Below, one piece after another: positions 9,641 through 20,038 of a stretch of DNA of 64,000 nt (positions are counted from its first letter, which is position 1; every line of letters starts with the position of its first letter). Source of the DNA: Alteromonas genovensis (GTDB lineage Bacteria; Pseudomonadota; Gammaproteobacteria; Enterobacterales; Alteromonadaceae). The stretch covers positions 276,294 to 340,293 of the forward strand of contig NZ_JAAAWO010000005.1 of assembly GCF_010500895.1 (NCBI RefSeq), written 5' to 3'. A program made the translations under genes and the position numbers. The notes below the pieces were generated by a model. It was not told where the DNA came from. It ran no database searches and worked only from the letters and a program-made list of their open reading frames with translations.

Positions 9641-10049
9641 TACGCGCTTTTTTCGCTATTTAGCGCTCGTAAGCCACACCCTACTGATAATATGGCTTAC
9701 GTTATGGCAATTTACCTTTACCAAGGTACACACCTACTCGCCTACGTTTATTGTGCTGATTTATCTGTTGCCTTTACTGTTGCCTTATCGCGGCGTATTG
9801 AAAGGCAAACCCTATACTCATGCATGGGCGAACTTTGTCGTACTGTTTTACCTTATTCACGCTTGCACCGTGGTGTATGCAGTACCCGCTGAGCGTTGGT
9901 ATGGCGTTGTTGAGTTAGTGCTTTGCACCACTATGTTTGTTGGTTGTGCAGCATTTGCAAGAAAACGAGGTCGCGAACTTGGTTTGGGTATCAAAAAACT
10001 GAAAGAAGAAATGCAGGAAGAAAAAGAGTATTTCGAGCAACAGAAATAG
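9630..10049 (+). CDS. DUF2069 inner membrane protein
   Basis: A small membrane protein of about 139 residues with four predicted helices, ending in a charged Lys/Glu-rich tail. It fits the DUF2069 family, which usually lies between wrbA and hda in Vibrio and Shewanella relatives; its function is unknown. The frame is open from 9588, but the ATG at 9630 has GGAGA six bases upstream. It overlaps the end of wrbA, so it is probably the third gene of an arsC-wrbA-DUF2069 operon. Confidence 0.78.
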   Translation: MASDTRFFRYLALVSHTLLIIWLTLWQFTFTKVHTYSPTFIVLIYLLPLLLPYRGVLKGKPYTHAWANFVVLFYLIHACTVVYAVPAERWYGVVELVLCTTMFVGCAAFARKRGRELGLGIKKLKEEMQEEKEYFEQQK

Positions 10050-10216
10050 TGGGTTTACTTAGAACTAGTTTGTTTACTCAACAAAGAGCGGCGTTTCAAC
10101 GCATACCCTAAATGTGCAAGTGGGTACGTTTAGGTGTAGGTATTCGTTTTAGTGTGGCTCAGCATGTGACGCTGGAAACGCTGCTCAACATAAATGGTTT
10201 CTTCCATTAAAGGGTA

Positions 10217-10954
10217 TTATTGAATGCCTAACTCTCGTTTTACCATGGCCACCGACAATCGCTTTTGTTCCTGTAAGGAGCGTGTGTCGAGCCGCCCCAG
10301 CAGCGTCATTAAACTTTTCAAATCTCGTTCACTGTGATGAAGTAGAAAATTCAGGGCCTGGTTAGATAACTTAAGCCCTCTTTCTAATGCTCTAATTCGA
10401 ACCGCCCTTTCTCTGCCATCATCCCCAAGTGGATTGATGTGATAGATAACGCCCCACGCTAAGCGCGAACGTAAATCAGGCAGAGAAAATGCCGGGTTTG
10501 AAGGGCCTAAATGACTGGTACACAGCACGAGAGTGTCTTGGGTCTCCACCACTCTATTGAGTAGGTCAAATAACGCTTCTTCCCATTCTGCATCTCCCGC
10601 AATGGCATGAACGTTGTCTAGAGCAATTAGCGATAAGTTTTCGAGACCATCGAAAATATCATGAGACCACGCTTGATAATCATTGAGGTTTAAATACAGG
10701 TGATTCACTTGTTTGTTTGCAAGCTGGTGACACGCTGCAAATAACAAGTGACTTTTCCCCGCACTGCTTGCACCCAGTAAGGTAACAAGGGGAAGTTTGA
10801 GAGATACGAGTTGCCCCAATGAGGACGAGTTACGCCAGCTTGGTAACGCATCAACAATATCAGTTAACAAAGTGACTATTTCTTCATTACCATCACCCAC
10901 GAAACTATCGAAGTTCTCATCAATGGGCAGCGTCACAGGTAAAGGTAATTGCAT
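10217..10954 (-). CDS. hda: DnaA regulatory inactivator Hda
   Basis: Hda is an AAA+ protein that, with the DNA-loaded sliding clamp, stimulates ATP hydrolysis by DnaA and so prevents over-initiation of replication. The 245-residue protein starts MQLPLPV, matching the clamp-binding QLxLPL motif, and carries a Walker A at 61-68 (GASSAGKS) and a C-terminal lid. It has no DNA-binding domain IV, which separates it from DnaA. It lies 6 bases after the DUF2066 gene, so the two probably share a transcript. Confidence 0.93.
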   Translation of the reverse strand: MQLPLPVTLPIDENFDSFVGDGNEEIVTLLTDIVDALPSWRNSSSLGQLVSLKLPLVTLLGASSAGKSHLLFAACHQLANKQVNHLYLNLNDYQAWSHDIFDGLENLSLIALDNVHAIAGDAEWEEALFDLLNRVVETQDTLVLCTSHLGPSNPAFSLPDLRSRLAWGVIYHINPLGDDGRERAVRIRALERGLKLSNQALNFLLHHSERDLKSLMTLLGRLDTRSLQEQKRLSVAMVKRELGIQ

Positions 10955-10960
10955 AAATAG

Positions 10961-12400
10961 TTAGTTATTCCAATAGAAACTGAAACCTTCTACGGGCTGG
11001 CCGTAGGCATCAGCTACAGGTCTGAGTTTTGCTTCGAGGCCAACCGTATTCATAAGGTCTTCTGTCGTACCAATAAGCGTAATGGAAAACGTTGCGACTG
11101 TACCTCGCTGGGCCTTAAGAGATGCACTTTCAACTACGCTTAGCGTGGTAAGATAGCGACTTACAGCGGCATAACTTTCAATGGTTCCAACGTTCGCAAT
11201 AGATATCTCAAGCACTTCACGGTTCGCCTTATCAACGCCAACGACAGCATATTGCGACGATAGGTAGTCCGCATAGGCATCCATCAGTGCGTTACCAAGT
11301 TCAGCGGGTGAATCAGCATAAATACTGCCGTAACTCACGCTTTCTTTACTGATAAAAACCCAATCAAGCCCGAAATCTCCCTCTTCAGACTGCTCGGCAT
11401 ACGCTTCAAATTCGTCCATGGTAAAGGGTTTGATCGTTGGTTTAACTTTTTTCACACCTGACTCACTCACTCCGTCGGTGGTGTCGTTGTAAGTGTTAGT
11501 GTCGCCTGTCTGTTCACCTTGGCTATTACTTACATAGCCACCCTCTTCAACAAGCTCTTTGTTATTGCTGCCATAGTTATCTGACTCGTCAGACATGTGT
11601 TCAAATTGCGTACTTTCTTCGCCACTTGAATTGCTGTTCGGGTTGCCGTTTGGGTTACTGTTTGAATTGAGGGCCGCATTCGGCTCAGCGTTGGGTAGGT
11701 CCGGAATAAAGGACGAATCGTTTTTATATACTCGAGCGGCGATAATGTTGTCTACGCTGTATCTGCGAGAAGCTTCTCGAACGGGCTCAACAAAACGTCC
11801 CCACACATCGTAAGTAGTAATGTTGACGTTATCTGTTAAATCCATAAGAGGAAGACTTAACGGTAACCCCCTTTCTTGTGCGGTGGTTCTCAGCGCTTCT
11901 GCGATTGGAAAATCTAAAGACTCGTCAATAATAAGCTTGTTTTCATTGTCGTCTTTCACCGCTAGCCATATTAGCGTCTCAGGCCTTCTGTCGCCCCACA
12001 GGGGCAACATTTCACGTTGTAGAATTTCACCTACTTTAGTGCTATCAAATTCAGCAACATAATAGGTTTCGCTACCTTCATAGGAATAGCGATAAGACCG
12101 AAGCAAAGACTGAGGTGAAGATAGTGCGGCTTTTACGCCGGGATTTCTAAGGGATTCAGTAGACCCAGACATCTTCAAAAACACCTCTCGCAATGCTTGT
12201 TTGGCTGCTTTTTGTTGAGCGCGAGAGCTCTGATCTTCGACAAGGATCTTCGCTTCATTCACAACTATTCTCTGGGTAGCGCTTGCGACGAAAGAAGCGC
12301 AGACGAGAGTAAAACCGACTGCAAACGTCAGTAGTAAAGAAGGGTACGGTTTCATCAAGTTATTCGTTCCGGCGAGTGAGAATGCCCTACTCATTGTCAA
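10961..12400 (-). CDS. Exported DUF2066 protein with a long acidic Asn/Ser-rich insert
   Basis: This 479-residue protein has a signal peptide (hydrophobic residues about 21-40, ending SFVASATQ) and belongs by context and sequence to DUF2066, found upstream of hda and next to purM in gammaproteobacteria. The function is unknown. Residues about 229-320 are low-complexity, rich in Asn, Ser, Gly, Glu and Asp, and split the domain into two parts; see the finding. The TTG at 12400 has GGAG eight bases upstream; an ATG at 12355 would also leave a good signal peptide, so the start is uncertain. Divergent from purM. Confidence 0.75.
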   Translation of the reverse strand: MTMSRAFSLAGTNNLMKPYPSLLLTFAVGFTLVCASFVASATQRIVVNEAKILVEDQSSRAQQKAAKQALREVFLKMSGSTESLRNPGVKAALSSPQSLLRSYRYSYEGSETYYVAEFDSTKVGEILQREMLPLWGDRRPETLIWLAVKDDNENKLIIDESLDFPIAEALRTTAQERGLPLSLPLMDLTDNVNITTYDVWGRFVEPVREASRRYSVDNIIAARVYKNDSSFIPDLPNAEPNAALNSNSNPNGNPNSNSSGEESTQFEHMSDESDNYGSNNKELVEEGGYVSNSQGEQTGDTNTYNDTTDGVSESGVKKVKPTIKPFTMDEFEAYAEQSEEGDFGLDWVFISKESVSYGSIYADSPAELGNALMDAYADYLSSQYAVVGVDKANREVLEISIANVGTIESYAAVSRYLTTLSVVESASLKAQRGTVATFSITLIGTTEDLMNTVGLEAKLRPVADAYGQPVEGFSFYWNN

Positions 12401-12812
12401 TGTTAATGCTCCATCTTTGTTGTATTTCTGTCTTAACAGTTTACTATCAGCTGCTTGCTATCAAATCTTTGCTTACAACTCCCTGCTCACAATTCCGCTA
12501 TCAACAACTACGCTGCCAACGCCCTGATGTTCAAGTGTGCATCAACACGGTGCTTACAAACAAGCGTTGATGCTAATGACTAAATACATGCCGATATCCA
12601 TAAAAAAATAGTGATAACGTGCCAGCGGTACGTCCATTCTCTTTTATATTGGGTTTTATTTCATCCTTAAACCAATAAATATTTTAATCGCCTGCTAGGC
12701 CGTGGAGAGGATAATCCGAAAAAAGGCCATAAAATCACCGCTACAAATTGGACTTGTGTCAACTAACTGGTAGAATCCGCGGTTTTCTACCTCTTAGTTC
12801 CAGGGCCCAACC
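12401..12812. other. Divergent intergenic region, DUF2066/purM
   Basis: About 410 bases without a supported gene. It must hold the purM promoter and that of the DUF2066-hda operon. I looked for a PurR-type palindrome upstream of purM and did not find a convincing one. Confidence 0.45.
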
Positions 12813-13856
12813 GTGAGCGAAAATAAAACCTCTTTAAGCTACAAAGACGCAGGCGTAGATATTGACGCAGGAAATCAACTTGTAGAGCGCATCAAATCAG
12901 TCACTAAAAAAACCCACCGACCTGAAGTAAAAGGTAATTTAGGTGGTTTTGGCGCGTTATGTGAGTTACCTACTAAATACAAAAAACCACTGCTTGTTTC
13001 TGGAACCGATGGCGTAGGTACTAAGCTTCGCGTGGCTATGGACGCGAATCGCCATGATGGCGTAGGTATTGACCTAGTAGCCATGTGTGTTAACGACCTC
13101 ATTGTTCAAGGCGCAGAGCCGCTGTTCTTTCTGGATTATTACGCGACAGGCAAGTTAGATATCGATGTTGCAGCGTCGGTAGTGACTGGTATTGGCGCAG
13201 GCTGTGAACTAGCAGGCTGTGCACTTATTGGTGGTGAAACCGCTGAAATGCCTGGAATGTATCACGGCGGTGACTACGATATTGCTGGATTCTGTGTAGG
13301 TGTTGTTGAAGCAGAAAAAGTCATTGACGGAACAACCGTTAAGCCAGGGCAAAAGTTGATAGCCTTGGGCTCATCAGGCCCCCACTCTAACGGGTACTCG
13401 TTAGTGCGTAAAATTATAGAAGTGAGTCAAGCCGACGTTGATGCCGAGTTAAACGGCAAGCCTATTATCGATCACCTTCTTGAGCCCACACGCATCTATG
13501 TTAAGTCTGTGCTTGCCCTGTTAGAGCAAATTAAAGTGAGTGCAATCTCCCATATTACCGGTGGCGGCTTCTGGGAAAATATTCCTCGTGTGCTTCCTGA
13601 CGATGCAAAAGTTGTTATTGACGAAAGCACTTGGGAATGGCCAGAGATTTTTTCTTGGTTACAAACTCAAGGTAATGTCACTCGTCATGAAATGTATCGC
13701 ACCTTTAACTGCGGCGTTGGCTTGGTTATCGTTGTTGACGAAGGCGATGTTGAGAGCTCACTGGAAATACTAAACAGTCAGGGTGAGAATGCATGGCTTA
13801 TTGGTGCCATCGAAGCAAAAGATAGCGACGGTGAACAAGTAGAGATAAACGGGTGA
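12813..13856 (+). CDS. purM: Phosphoribosylformylglycinamidine cyclo-ligase (AIR synthetase)
   Basis: PurM closes the imidazole ring, converting FGAM and ATP to AIR in purine synthesis. The 347-residue protein has the family motifs [12 protein letters not shown] near residue 68, [11 protein letters not shown] near 142 and the C-terminal [13 protein letters not shown]. The start is GTG at 12813, giving the usual [19 protein letters not shown]-terminus. Its TGA overlaps the GTG start of purN (GTGA), so the two are translationally coupled. Confidence 0.96.
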   Translation: MSENKTSLSYKDAGVDIDAGNQLVERIKSVTKKTHRPEVKGNLGGFGALCELPTKYKKPLLVSGTDGVGTKLRVAMDANRHDGVGIDLVAMCVNDLIVQGAEPLFFLDYYATGKLDIDVAASVVTGIGAGCELAGCALIGGETAEMPGMYHGGDYDIAGFCVGVVEAEKVIDGTTVKPGQKLIALGSSGPHSNGYSLVRKIIEVSQADVDAELNGKPIIDHLLEPTRIYVKSVLALLEQIKVSAISHITGGGFWENIPRVLPDDAKVVIDESTWEWPEIFSWLQTQGNVTRHEMYRTFNCGVGLVIVVDEGDVESSLEILNSQGENAWLIGAIEAKDSDGEQVEING

Positions 13857-14503
13857 GCAGCACTGTGACAAAACTTTGCGTACTCATTTCTGGTAATGGT
13901 AGTAATTTGCAGGCGATTATCGATGCAATTGCTGCCGGCCGACTCAATGCCGTAGTAAGCGGCGTTATCAGTAACCGTCCAAATGCTTATGGCTTAGAGC
14001 GGGCAGCAGATGCCGGTATCGAGGCCATCTGTCTTGACCACACCGACTTTGATGACAGAGCCTCCTACGATGCCGCTTTAAGAGCGCAGATTGAGGCCTT
14101 CGGTGCAGATTGTGTGGTACTTGCAGGTTTCATGCGAATACTCACACCCGAATTTGTTGATGCATTCGCTGGAAAATTAGTGAACATTCATCCATCATTG
14201 TTGCCTAAGTACAAAGGTTTACATACACATCAGCGTGCTATCGATAACGGTGACGAGGAACACGGGGTTAGTGTTCACTTTGTGACACCAGAACTCGACG
14301 GCGGCCCTGTTATTATTCAATGCAGAGTGCCAGTGTTTGAAGATGACGTTGCAAGCGACTTAGCTGAGCGTGTACAGGAGCAAGAGAGGCGTATTTACCC
14401 TCTTGTTCTGGGCTGGTTTAGCGCAGGCAGGTTATCGATGCGAGACAATAAGGCTATCTTAGATGAGCAAGAGCTTCCAGAAACAGGTTATGCGAACGAG
14501 TAA
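13853..14503 (+). CDS. purN: Phosphoribosylglycinamide formyltransferase
   Basis: PurN transfers a formyl group from 10-formyl-tetrahydrofolate to GAR. The 216-residue protein shows the substrate-phosphate loop [12 protein letters not shown] at the start, the folate-site segment [11 protein letters not shown] and the active-site motif [19 protein letters not shown]. The GTG start overlaps the purM stop by 4 bases. The last 14 bases overlap the DUF3108 gene, indicating a purM-purN-DUF3108 operon. Confidence 0.96.
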   Translation: MSSTVTKLCVLISGNGSNLQAIIDAIAAGRLNAVVSGVISNRPNAYGLERAADAGIEAICLDHTDFDDRASYDAALRAQIEAFGADCVVLAGFMRILTPEFVDAFAGKLVNIHPSLLPKYKGLHTHQRAIDNGDEEHGVSVHFVTPELDGGPVIIQCRVPVFEDDVASDLAERVQEQERRIYPLVLGWFSAGRLSMRDNKAILDEQELPETGYANE

Positions 14504-15215
14504 TGCGCGAGCAAAAAACGTATTAGCGACGCTATTTATCTCCTTGAGTGCGGTATCAGCGAATGCATTCGCTGATACCTCGCTGTCTATTGAACCCTAT
14601 AAAGCCACCTATACAGCTTATAAATGGGGTGACGATGTGGGTCAAGCCTCCATCGAGCTCTCCCAATTAGGCGAAGAAAAATATTCGCTTATTTATACTT
14701 CTAAAGTATCGAAGTTTTTCCTCTCTGATAAACGCAGTGAACATTCAATATTTCTAATTCAGGGCGATAATATCGTACCATCTGAGTACTATTATAGCCG
14801 CTCGGGTACCGGCCCAGATAAATCATTAGAAGTGTCTTTCAGTCATCAGGGTAACGGCAAAATAACCGTTGATAATGGCAATGCATTTGAATGGGATGGA
14901 GAATTTGATAATCAAATTTACCGTTTAGATCTAGCCAAACAACTGGCTAAAGGTGAAACGTCACTGACTTACGACTTTATTAATTATCGTGGTCAGCGTC
15001 GTCAATACGGCGTTGAGGTTGTAGACAACGAAACGTTGAAATTACCTTACGGCGATTTAAAGACAGTGAAAGTGAAATTAATCCGCGATTCTAGAAAGCG
15101 CGAAACTTTTGCTTGGTTTGCACCTTCATTAGACTATGCCCTGGTTAGATTACAACAATTTAAAGAAGGCGAAGAACAAGGCGATATCAAATTAAAAGCA
15201 TTTGAAACGCTTTAG
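14490..15215 (+). CDS. Exported DUF3108 protein
   Basis: A protein of about 241 residues with an N-terminal signal peptide (cleavage probably after VSANAFA) followed by a beta-rich domain starting YKATYTAYKWGDDVGQASIEL, which fits DUF3108. The function is unknown, though the family is regularly found after purN. The ATG at 14490 is preferred to one at 14463 because it puts the charged N-region directly before the hydrophobic stretch. A terminator follows 115 bases downstream. Confidence 0.75.
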   Translation: MRTSNARAKNVLATLFISLSAVSANAFADTSLSIEPYKATYTAYKWGDDVGQASIELSQLGEEKYSLIYTSKVSKFFLSDKRSEHSIFLIQGDNIVPSEYYYSRSGTGPDKSLEVSFSHQGNGKITVDNGNAFEWDGEFDNQIYRLDLAKQLAKGETSLTYDFINYRGQRRQYGVEVVDNETLKLPYGDLKTVKVKLIRDSRKRETFAWFAPSLDYALVRLQQFKEGEEQGDIKLKAFETL

Positions 15216-15329
15216 CTCATTGTTTTACATGGGGCCAAGCTTTGTCTAGTTCGCCTTGGCAATTGGGCTTAAGTCAATGAGCCCTGAATGAACTTTGAAT
15301 AAGTTTTTAGCTTACCTCTTTTCCCCTCC

Positions 15330-15355
15330 AAAGGCCGCTATCTGCGGCCTTTTTC
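15330..15355 (+). terminator. Terminator of the purM-purN-DUF3108 operon
   Basis: Stem AGGCCGC at 15332-15338 pairs with GCGGCCT at 15344-15350, with a 5-base loop and a T tract after it. Confidence 0.8.
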
Positions 15356-15561
15356 AATCATTGCGCTGTTATTATCGTAAATTGGACTTTACCAAAGGGG
15401 CATAATTTAAGGCGGCACATCCCCATCATCGCTGTGGGTTTTGATCTGAATTTTTCAGTAACCGCTATACTTTAATTAACCGCCTATTATTTACGCCGTG
15501 ATTAGTAGATTATTCATGTAATAATCTTGATCTTTCGGCCATTAAATAATACGTTTAGGGC

Positions 15562-15578
15562 ATGCTGGTCTGACCTCA
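15562..15578 (+). promoter_or_regulatory. FadR-like operator upstream of fadE
   Basis: GCTGGTCTGACCTC at 15564-15577 closely resembles the E. coli FadR consensus core GCTGGTCCGACCTG (12 of 14 positions by eye). It lies 110 bases before the fadE start. FadR represses beta-oxidation genes until long-chain acyl-CoA releases it. The rest of the 15216-15687 gap shows a terminator and no gene. Confidence 0.65.
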
Positions 15579-15687
15579 AAATGCAGTTAAAAGAACATGG
15601 CATTAGGCAACTAAACACGAGCAAACCAAGCTCCATCGTTCAAAATGTCAGACAAGTGTATTATTCAAGGCCTTTCAGGAGTGATGT

Positions 15688-18150
15688 ATGGCAGATTTTA
15701 TATGGTTTTTACTGGTCGTTGTGACACTAGCAGTCGCTAGCTATCAGCGCACTAGCTTGGTAACAGCAGTTGCCATGGGTGCAGGCGTCATGGTTTTAGG
15801 CACCTTTTTTGGTGACATTGGCCTTTTAGGCTGGGTAGTGTATTTAGCACTCACACTCCCTTTCACGCTGTCGAATATTAGACAACAGCACATCTCGACG
15901 AAATTATTGGCATTCTATCGCAAGGTAATGCCTGAAATGTCGAGTACTGAACAAGAAGCTATCGATGCCGGTACTGTCTGGTGGGATGGCGATATATTCA
16001 GTGGTAAGCCAGATTGGGACAAGCTACACCGCATCCCTAAAGGCCGTTTAACAGCAGAAGAACAGGCGTTCCTAGACGGACCATGCGAAGAAGTATGTTC
16101 TATGGTGGACGAATGGCAAATCAACCATAAAGACGCCGACCTGCCTCCTGAAATTTGGCAGTTCCTTAAAGATCATAAATTCTTCGCTATGATCATTAAG
16201 AAAGAATATGGCGGTTTAGATTTCTCGGCATTTGCTCAGTCTCGTGTTTTACAGAAGCTGGCAGGTGTGAGTGCTGTCCTTTCAAGTACGGTAGGTGTAC
16301 CCAATTCATTAGGTCCAGGTGAGCTACTACAGCACTATGGTACTAAAGAGCAGCAAGACCATTATTTACCCAGACTTGCCGCTGGTGACGAAATTCCATG
16401 TTTCGCGCTGACGGGTCCAGAAGCGGGCTCAGATGCAGGCGCTATTCCAGACGTTGGTATAGTGTGTAAGGGCGAATTCAATGGTGAAGAAGTGTTAGGT
16501 ATGCGCCTTACATTTAGTAAGCGTTATATCACCCTCGCACCAGTTGCTACGGTTATTGGCCTTGCATTTAAATTGAAAGATCCAGATGGTTTACTTGGCG
16601 ATAATGCCGACCCAGGCATTACCTGTGCGCTTATTCCTCGCGATACGAAGGGGTTAGAAATTGGTCGTCGTCACTTCCCACTTAATACACCATTTCAAAA
16701 TGGTCCGGTGAAGGGCAACGATATTTTCGTCCCTATTGACTACATCATCGGTGGGCCTTCAATGGCTGGTCGCGGATGGCGTATGCTGATGGAATGCTTG
16801 TCTGTTGGTCGTTGTATTACCCTACCTTCTTCTGCTGCAGGCGGCGCTAAATCAGTATCGCTTGCTACAGGTGCTTATGCGCGAATTCGTCGCCAGTTCC
16901 GTATGCCAGTTGGTCATATGGAAGGCGTTGAAGAGATGCTAGCACGCATTGGTGGTAATGCTTACTTGATGGACGGCGTAACCCGCTTTTCAACGGTGGG
17001 TGTAGACCTTGGCGAGAAGCCTTCTGTTATCTCAGCGATATGTAAATACCATTTGACGGAAAAAATGCGTCAAGTCATGGACGATTCCATGGACGTTCAT
17101 GGTGGTAAAGGCGTTATGCTTGGCCCCAATAACTACCTAGGTCGTGGGTATCAAGGCGTTCCCATTTCAATCACGGTTGAGGGCGCAAATATTCTTACCC
17201 GCAACATGATGATATTCGGCCAAGGAGCAATGCGCTGTCATCCATTTGTGTTGAAAGAACTTCAAGCTGCTGCAATTGAAGATAAGAAAGACGCACTTGT
17301 TGCTTTCGACAAAGCCGTATTCGGACACATTGGTTTTGCGGTAGCAAATACTGTTCGCAGTATTTGGTTCTCGCTAACGAATGGAGCATTCAGCAGTGCC
17401 CCATTTACCGACGAAACAGCACGCTATTACAAACTAATGCAAGGTTACAGTGCAAACTTAGCGCTACTAACAGATGTGTCTATGGGTGTACTTGGTGGCG
17501 ATCTTAAACGTCGCGAACGTTTGTCTGCTCGATTGGGCGACATTCTAAGCGGTATCTATATGGGTAGCACAACGCTGAAGCGCTTCGATGAAGACGGTCG
17601 TTTAAAAGAAGACCTTCCTCTTCTACATTGGGCAATGCAAAACACATTGCACGATATAGAAACGGCTATCGAAGACTTCCTTGCGAACTTCCCTAACAGA
17701 GCCATTGCAGTAGCATTACGCGTGATGGTGCTTCCTGTAGGACGTCGTGTTGGTAAACCTTCAGATAAAACTGAACATGCGATTGCTAAAATGCTTCAGA
17801 CGCCGTCATCAGCACGTAGCCGTCTAGGTTATGGTCAATACCTAAGCCGTGAAGACGGTAGCCTGTTCGGCGACCTTGAGCAAACGCTTGATGATGTGTT
17901 GCTAAGCGAGCCTGTGTTTGACCGCATTTGTAAGCATAAGAAAGCAAAACTTCCATTTACTCGTTTGGACGTGTTAGCAGACGAAGCCTTAGCTGAAGGT
18001 ATTATTGATAAAGCTGAAGCTGAGTTACTGCACAAAACGGAAGCCGGAAGACTGCGCACTATTAACGTTGACGACTTTGACCATGAAGAACTTGTGGCCA
18101 AGATAAATTCAACAAGTGCCGCGAAGAAACGTAGCGGCAAGGCTGCATAG
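15688..18150 (+). CDS. fadE: Acyl-CoA dehydrogenase FadE
   Basis: FadE catalyses the first oxidation step of fatty acid beta-oxidation and passes electrons via FAD to the respiratory chain. The 820-residue protein matches the large bacterial FadE type (E. coli about 814): two N-terminal membrane helices (residues 1-55), the dehydrogenase core with [18 protein letters not shown] near 238, the [22 protein letters not shown] segment near 471-492, and a long C-terminal extension. AGGAG lies before the ATG. A FadR-like site upstream and two terminators downstream suggest a single-gene unit. Confidence 0.95.
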   Translation: MADFIWFLLVVVTLAVASYQRTSLVTAVAMGAGVMVLGTFFGDIGLLGWVVYLALTLPFTLSNIRQQHISTKLLAFYRKVMPEMSSTEQEAIDAGTVWWDGDIFSGKPDWDKLHRIPKGRLTAEEQAFLDGPCEEVCSMVDEWQINHKDADLPPEIWQFLKDHKFFAMIIKKEYGGLDFSAFAQSRVLQKLAGVSAVLSSTVGVPNSLGPGELLQHYGTKEQQDHYLPRLAAGDEIPCFALTGPEAGSDAGAIPDVGIVCKGEFNGEEVLGMRLTFSKRYITLAPVATVIGLAFKLKDPDGLLGDNADPGITCALIPRDTKGLEIGRRHFPLNTPFQNGPVKGNDIFVPIDYIIGGPSMAGRGWRMLMECLSVGRCITLPSSAAGGAKSVSLATGAYARIRRQFRMPVGHMEGVEEMLARIGGNAYLMDGVTRFSTVGVDLGEKPSVISAICKYHLTEKMRQVMDDSMDVHGGKGVMLGPNNYLGRGYQGVPISITVEGANILTRNMMIFGQGAMRCHPFVLKELQAAAIEDKKDALVAFDKAVFGHIGFAVANTVRSIWFSLTNGAFSSAPFTDETARYYKLMQGYSANLALLTDVSMGVLGGDLKRRERLSARLGDILSGIYMGSTTLKRFDEDGRLKEDLPLLHWAMQNTLHDIETAIEDFLANFPNRAIAVALRVMVLPVGRRVGKPSDKTEHAIAKMLQTPSSARSRLGYGQYLSREDGSLFGDLEQTLDDVLLSEPVFDRICKHKKAKLPFTRLDVLADEALAEGIIDKAEAELLHKTEAGRLRTINVDDFDHEELVAKINSTSAAKKRSGKAA

Positions 18151-18181
18151 TTTATCGCTTTAGCTATTTCGCTTTAAAAAC

Positions 18182-18209
18182 AAGGTCGCTACTACAGCGG
18201 CCTTTTTTA
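18182..18209 (+). terminator. fadE terminator
   Basis: AAGGTCGCT / AGCGGCCTT form a 9-bp stem with one G-U pair and a 5-base loop, followed by TTTTTT. It starts 31 bases after the fadE stop. Confidence 0.8.
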
Positions 18210-18260
18210 TCTTTGTATTTTAATCCCTGTTCCTTACTTGAGACATAAAGTGAGAAACAC

Positions 18261-18291
18261 AAAAAAACCGAACGCAAAGTTCGGTTTTTTT
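18261..18291. terminator. Bidirectional terminator between fadE and the response regulator
   Basis: AAAAAACCGAAC and GTTCGGTTTTTT form a 12-bp stem around a GCAAA loop, with A and T runs at the ends. It can work in both directions and lies between converging genes. Confidence 0.8.
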
Positions 18292-18390
18292 ATAACGGTC
18301 TCGCTAATAGACTCACGCCAAATTGGCTTTGATCTCATTTCAATTTAAGGATTAGCCGCGCACTTTTTAGCTCAAATGCTAGCTCTTATA

Positions 18391-19026
18391 TTAGCTTAGC
18401 TGAAGTTTATCCATCAATAACACCGCTTGAGTACGAGTATTAATCTCTAACTTGCGAAGTATTGCGCTTATATGCGCTTTAATAGTGGCCTCAGTCACGT
18501 TCATCTCATGAGCAATTTGCTTATTCATAAGACCCGCACGCAAGTATGAGAGTACTTGAATTTGCTTAGGCGTTAATTCTCTGAATCTTTGCAGCAATAC
18601 TTTAAGCTCGTCGTCCACTTTTTCAAGTTGCTCTTCAACGCCATCAGGTAGCCACTTTTTGCCAGCAATCATATCTACAATAGCTTGCGCAACCTCTCTT
18701 GTTGCAGATACTTTAGGAATAAAGCCCTGAGCACCTAAACTCATTACCTGAGCAACAACTTCAACACTATCGCTACCTGAGATAACGCCAACTGGGATAT
18801 TCGGGTATTGCTCTCTCAGCGTAATTAACCCATTGAAGTATTCGCCACCAGGCATATTCAAATCGAGAAGTACAAGCTTGATATCATCATATTCGCTAAG
18901 TCTGTCTTGGGCAGTCTCTAGGCTTTCCGCTTCAACGATTTGAGCATTCTCGAAATAAGGGGTAAGCGCACCACTCAATGCTTCTCGAAACAACGGATGA
19001 TCGTCTGCAATTAAGATTCTAGTCAT
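18391..19026 (-). CDS. Orphan NarL/LuxR-family response regulator
   Basis: A two-component transcription regulator of 211 residues. The receiver domain shows the acidic pair D8-D9, the phosphoacceptor D55 in LVLLDLNMPGG and the Lys in GFIPK near 110. The C-terminal LuxR-type helix-turn-helix (about 150-205) includes LTPKQIQVLSYLRAGLMNKQIAHE, typical of NarL/UhpA regulators. No histidine kinase is adjacent, so its signal and targets are unknown. It stands alone between fadE and the divergent cmoA. Confidence 0.88.
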   Translation of the reverse strand: MTRILIADDHPLFREALSGALTPYFENAQIVEAESLETAQDRLSEYDDIKLVLLDLNMPGGEYFNGLITLREQYPNIPVGVISGSDSVEVVAQVMSLGAQGFIPKVSATREVAQAIVDMIAGKKWLPDGVEEQLEKVDDELKVLLQRFRELTPKQIQVLSYLRAGLMNKQIAHEMNVTEATIKAHISAILRKLEINTRTQAVLLMDKLQLS

Positions 19027-19199
19027 TAACGTACTACGTCCTTTTTATAATATGAGTATAGATTAATACTTTAGACTAGTTACTAAAACCCCTTAACCGC
19101 AAAAAACCTGCAAATTCAGTATATATTTTACGTTTTGGTTTGGCATTTTCGTTTCAAACGGTAAAATTGAGCGTCCAGATTCAAAACCAAGAGAAATAC

Positions 19200-19931
19200 G
19201 TGAAGAAACACGACAACATTTTTGCCGCCCCGCTGAACAAAGTCACCGACTTTAAATTTGATGAGTCAGTGGTTGATGTGTTTCCCGATATGATTCAACG
19301 CTCGGTGCCGGGCTATGAATCTATTATTCACGCTATTGGTGAACTTGCTGCAATGAAAGTAACCGATGGTAGCCGTGTTTATGACTTGGGCTGCTCTCTT
19401 GGCGCAGCAAGTTTATCGGTGGCAAGAGCAACAGAAAACAAAACCTGTGAAATCATCGGCATTGATAGCTCTGAGGCAATGGTTGACCGCTGCAAGCGGG
19501 TTGTTCAAACCTTTTCATTGCCAAACCCTGTTAGAGTTGAACAAGGAATGGCCCAGGACATTCGGATAGATAATGCATCTATGGTGATAATGAATTTCAC
19601 TTTGCAGTTTATTCCCCCTGCGGATAGGGAGAGTCTGCTTAAACGAATTTTTGACGGCTTGAATCCTGGGGGCATACTGGTTTTATCTGAAAAAATTCGC
19701 CACCCTTCAGTGGCTGGAAATGAGCTTTTAATCGACTTACATCATCAATTTAAGCGTGATAATGGCTACAGCGAGTTAGAAGTCAGTCAAAAACGTGCCT
19801 CGCTAGAAAAGGTCATGTTGACCGATACGTATGCAGAGCATGAGCAAAGGCTCAGCAACGCGGGGTTTGACGAGGTAGTGATGTGGTTTAAGTGCTACAA
19901 CTTCACCTCTATTGTTGCCCTTAAGCAATAG
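19200..19931 (+). CDS. cmoA: Carboxy-SAM synthase CmoA
   Basis: CmoA converts SAM and prephenate into carboxy-SAM, the donor used by CmoB to make 5-oxyacetyl-uridine at the wobble position of tRNAs. The protein aligns from memory with E. coli CmoA: VFPDMIQRSVPGYESI, YDLGCSLGAASLSV (SAM loop), FTLQFIPPADR and YSELEVSQKRASLEKVMLTD. The frame is open from 19140, but the GTG at 19200 gives the family N-terminus (KKHDNIFAAPLNKV) and follows AAGAGA. It is about 107 bases upstream of cmoB. Confidence 0.94.
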   Translation: MKKHDNIFAAPLNKVTDFKFDESVVDVFPDMIQRSVPGYESIIHAIGELAAMKVTDGSRVYDLGCSLGAASLSVARATENKTCEIIGIDSSEAMVDRCKRVVQTFSLPNPVRVEQGMAQDIRIDNASMVIMNFTLQFIPPADRESLLKRIFDGLNPGGILVLSEKIRHPSVAGNELLIDLHHQFKRDNGYSELEVSQKRASLEKVMLTDTYAEHEQRLSNAGFDEVVMWFKCYNFTSIVALKQ

Positions 19932-20038
19932 GTGTACAGCCTCAAGTTACATGTACCACTTTATTGGCACTCACCATTTCTTTTAGCTACACACGGCGTT
20001 ATCAACGTTTAATACATTAAGAGCACAACGAGAACACA

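Noticed and set aside
12640..12812. PurR operator upstream of purM
   Set aside because: No sequence close to the known PurR palindrome was found by eye.
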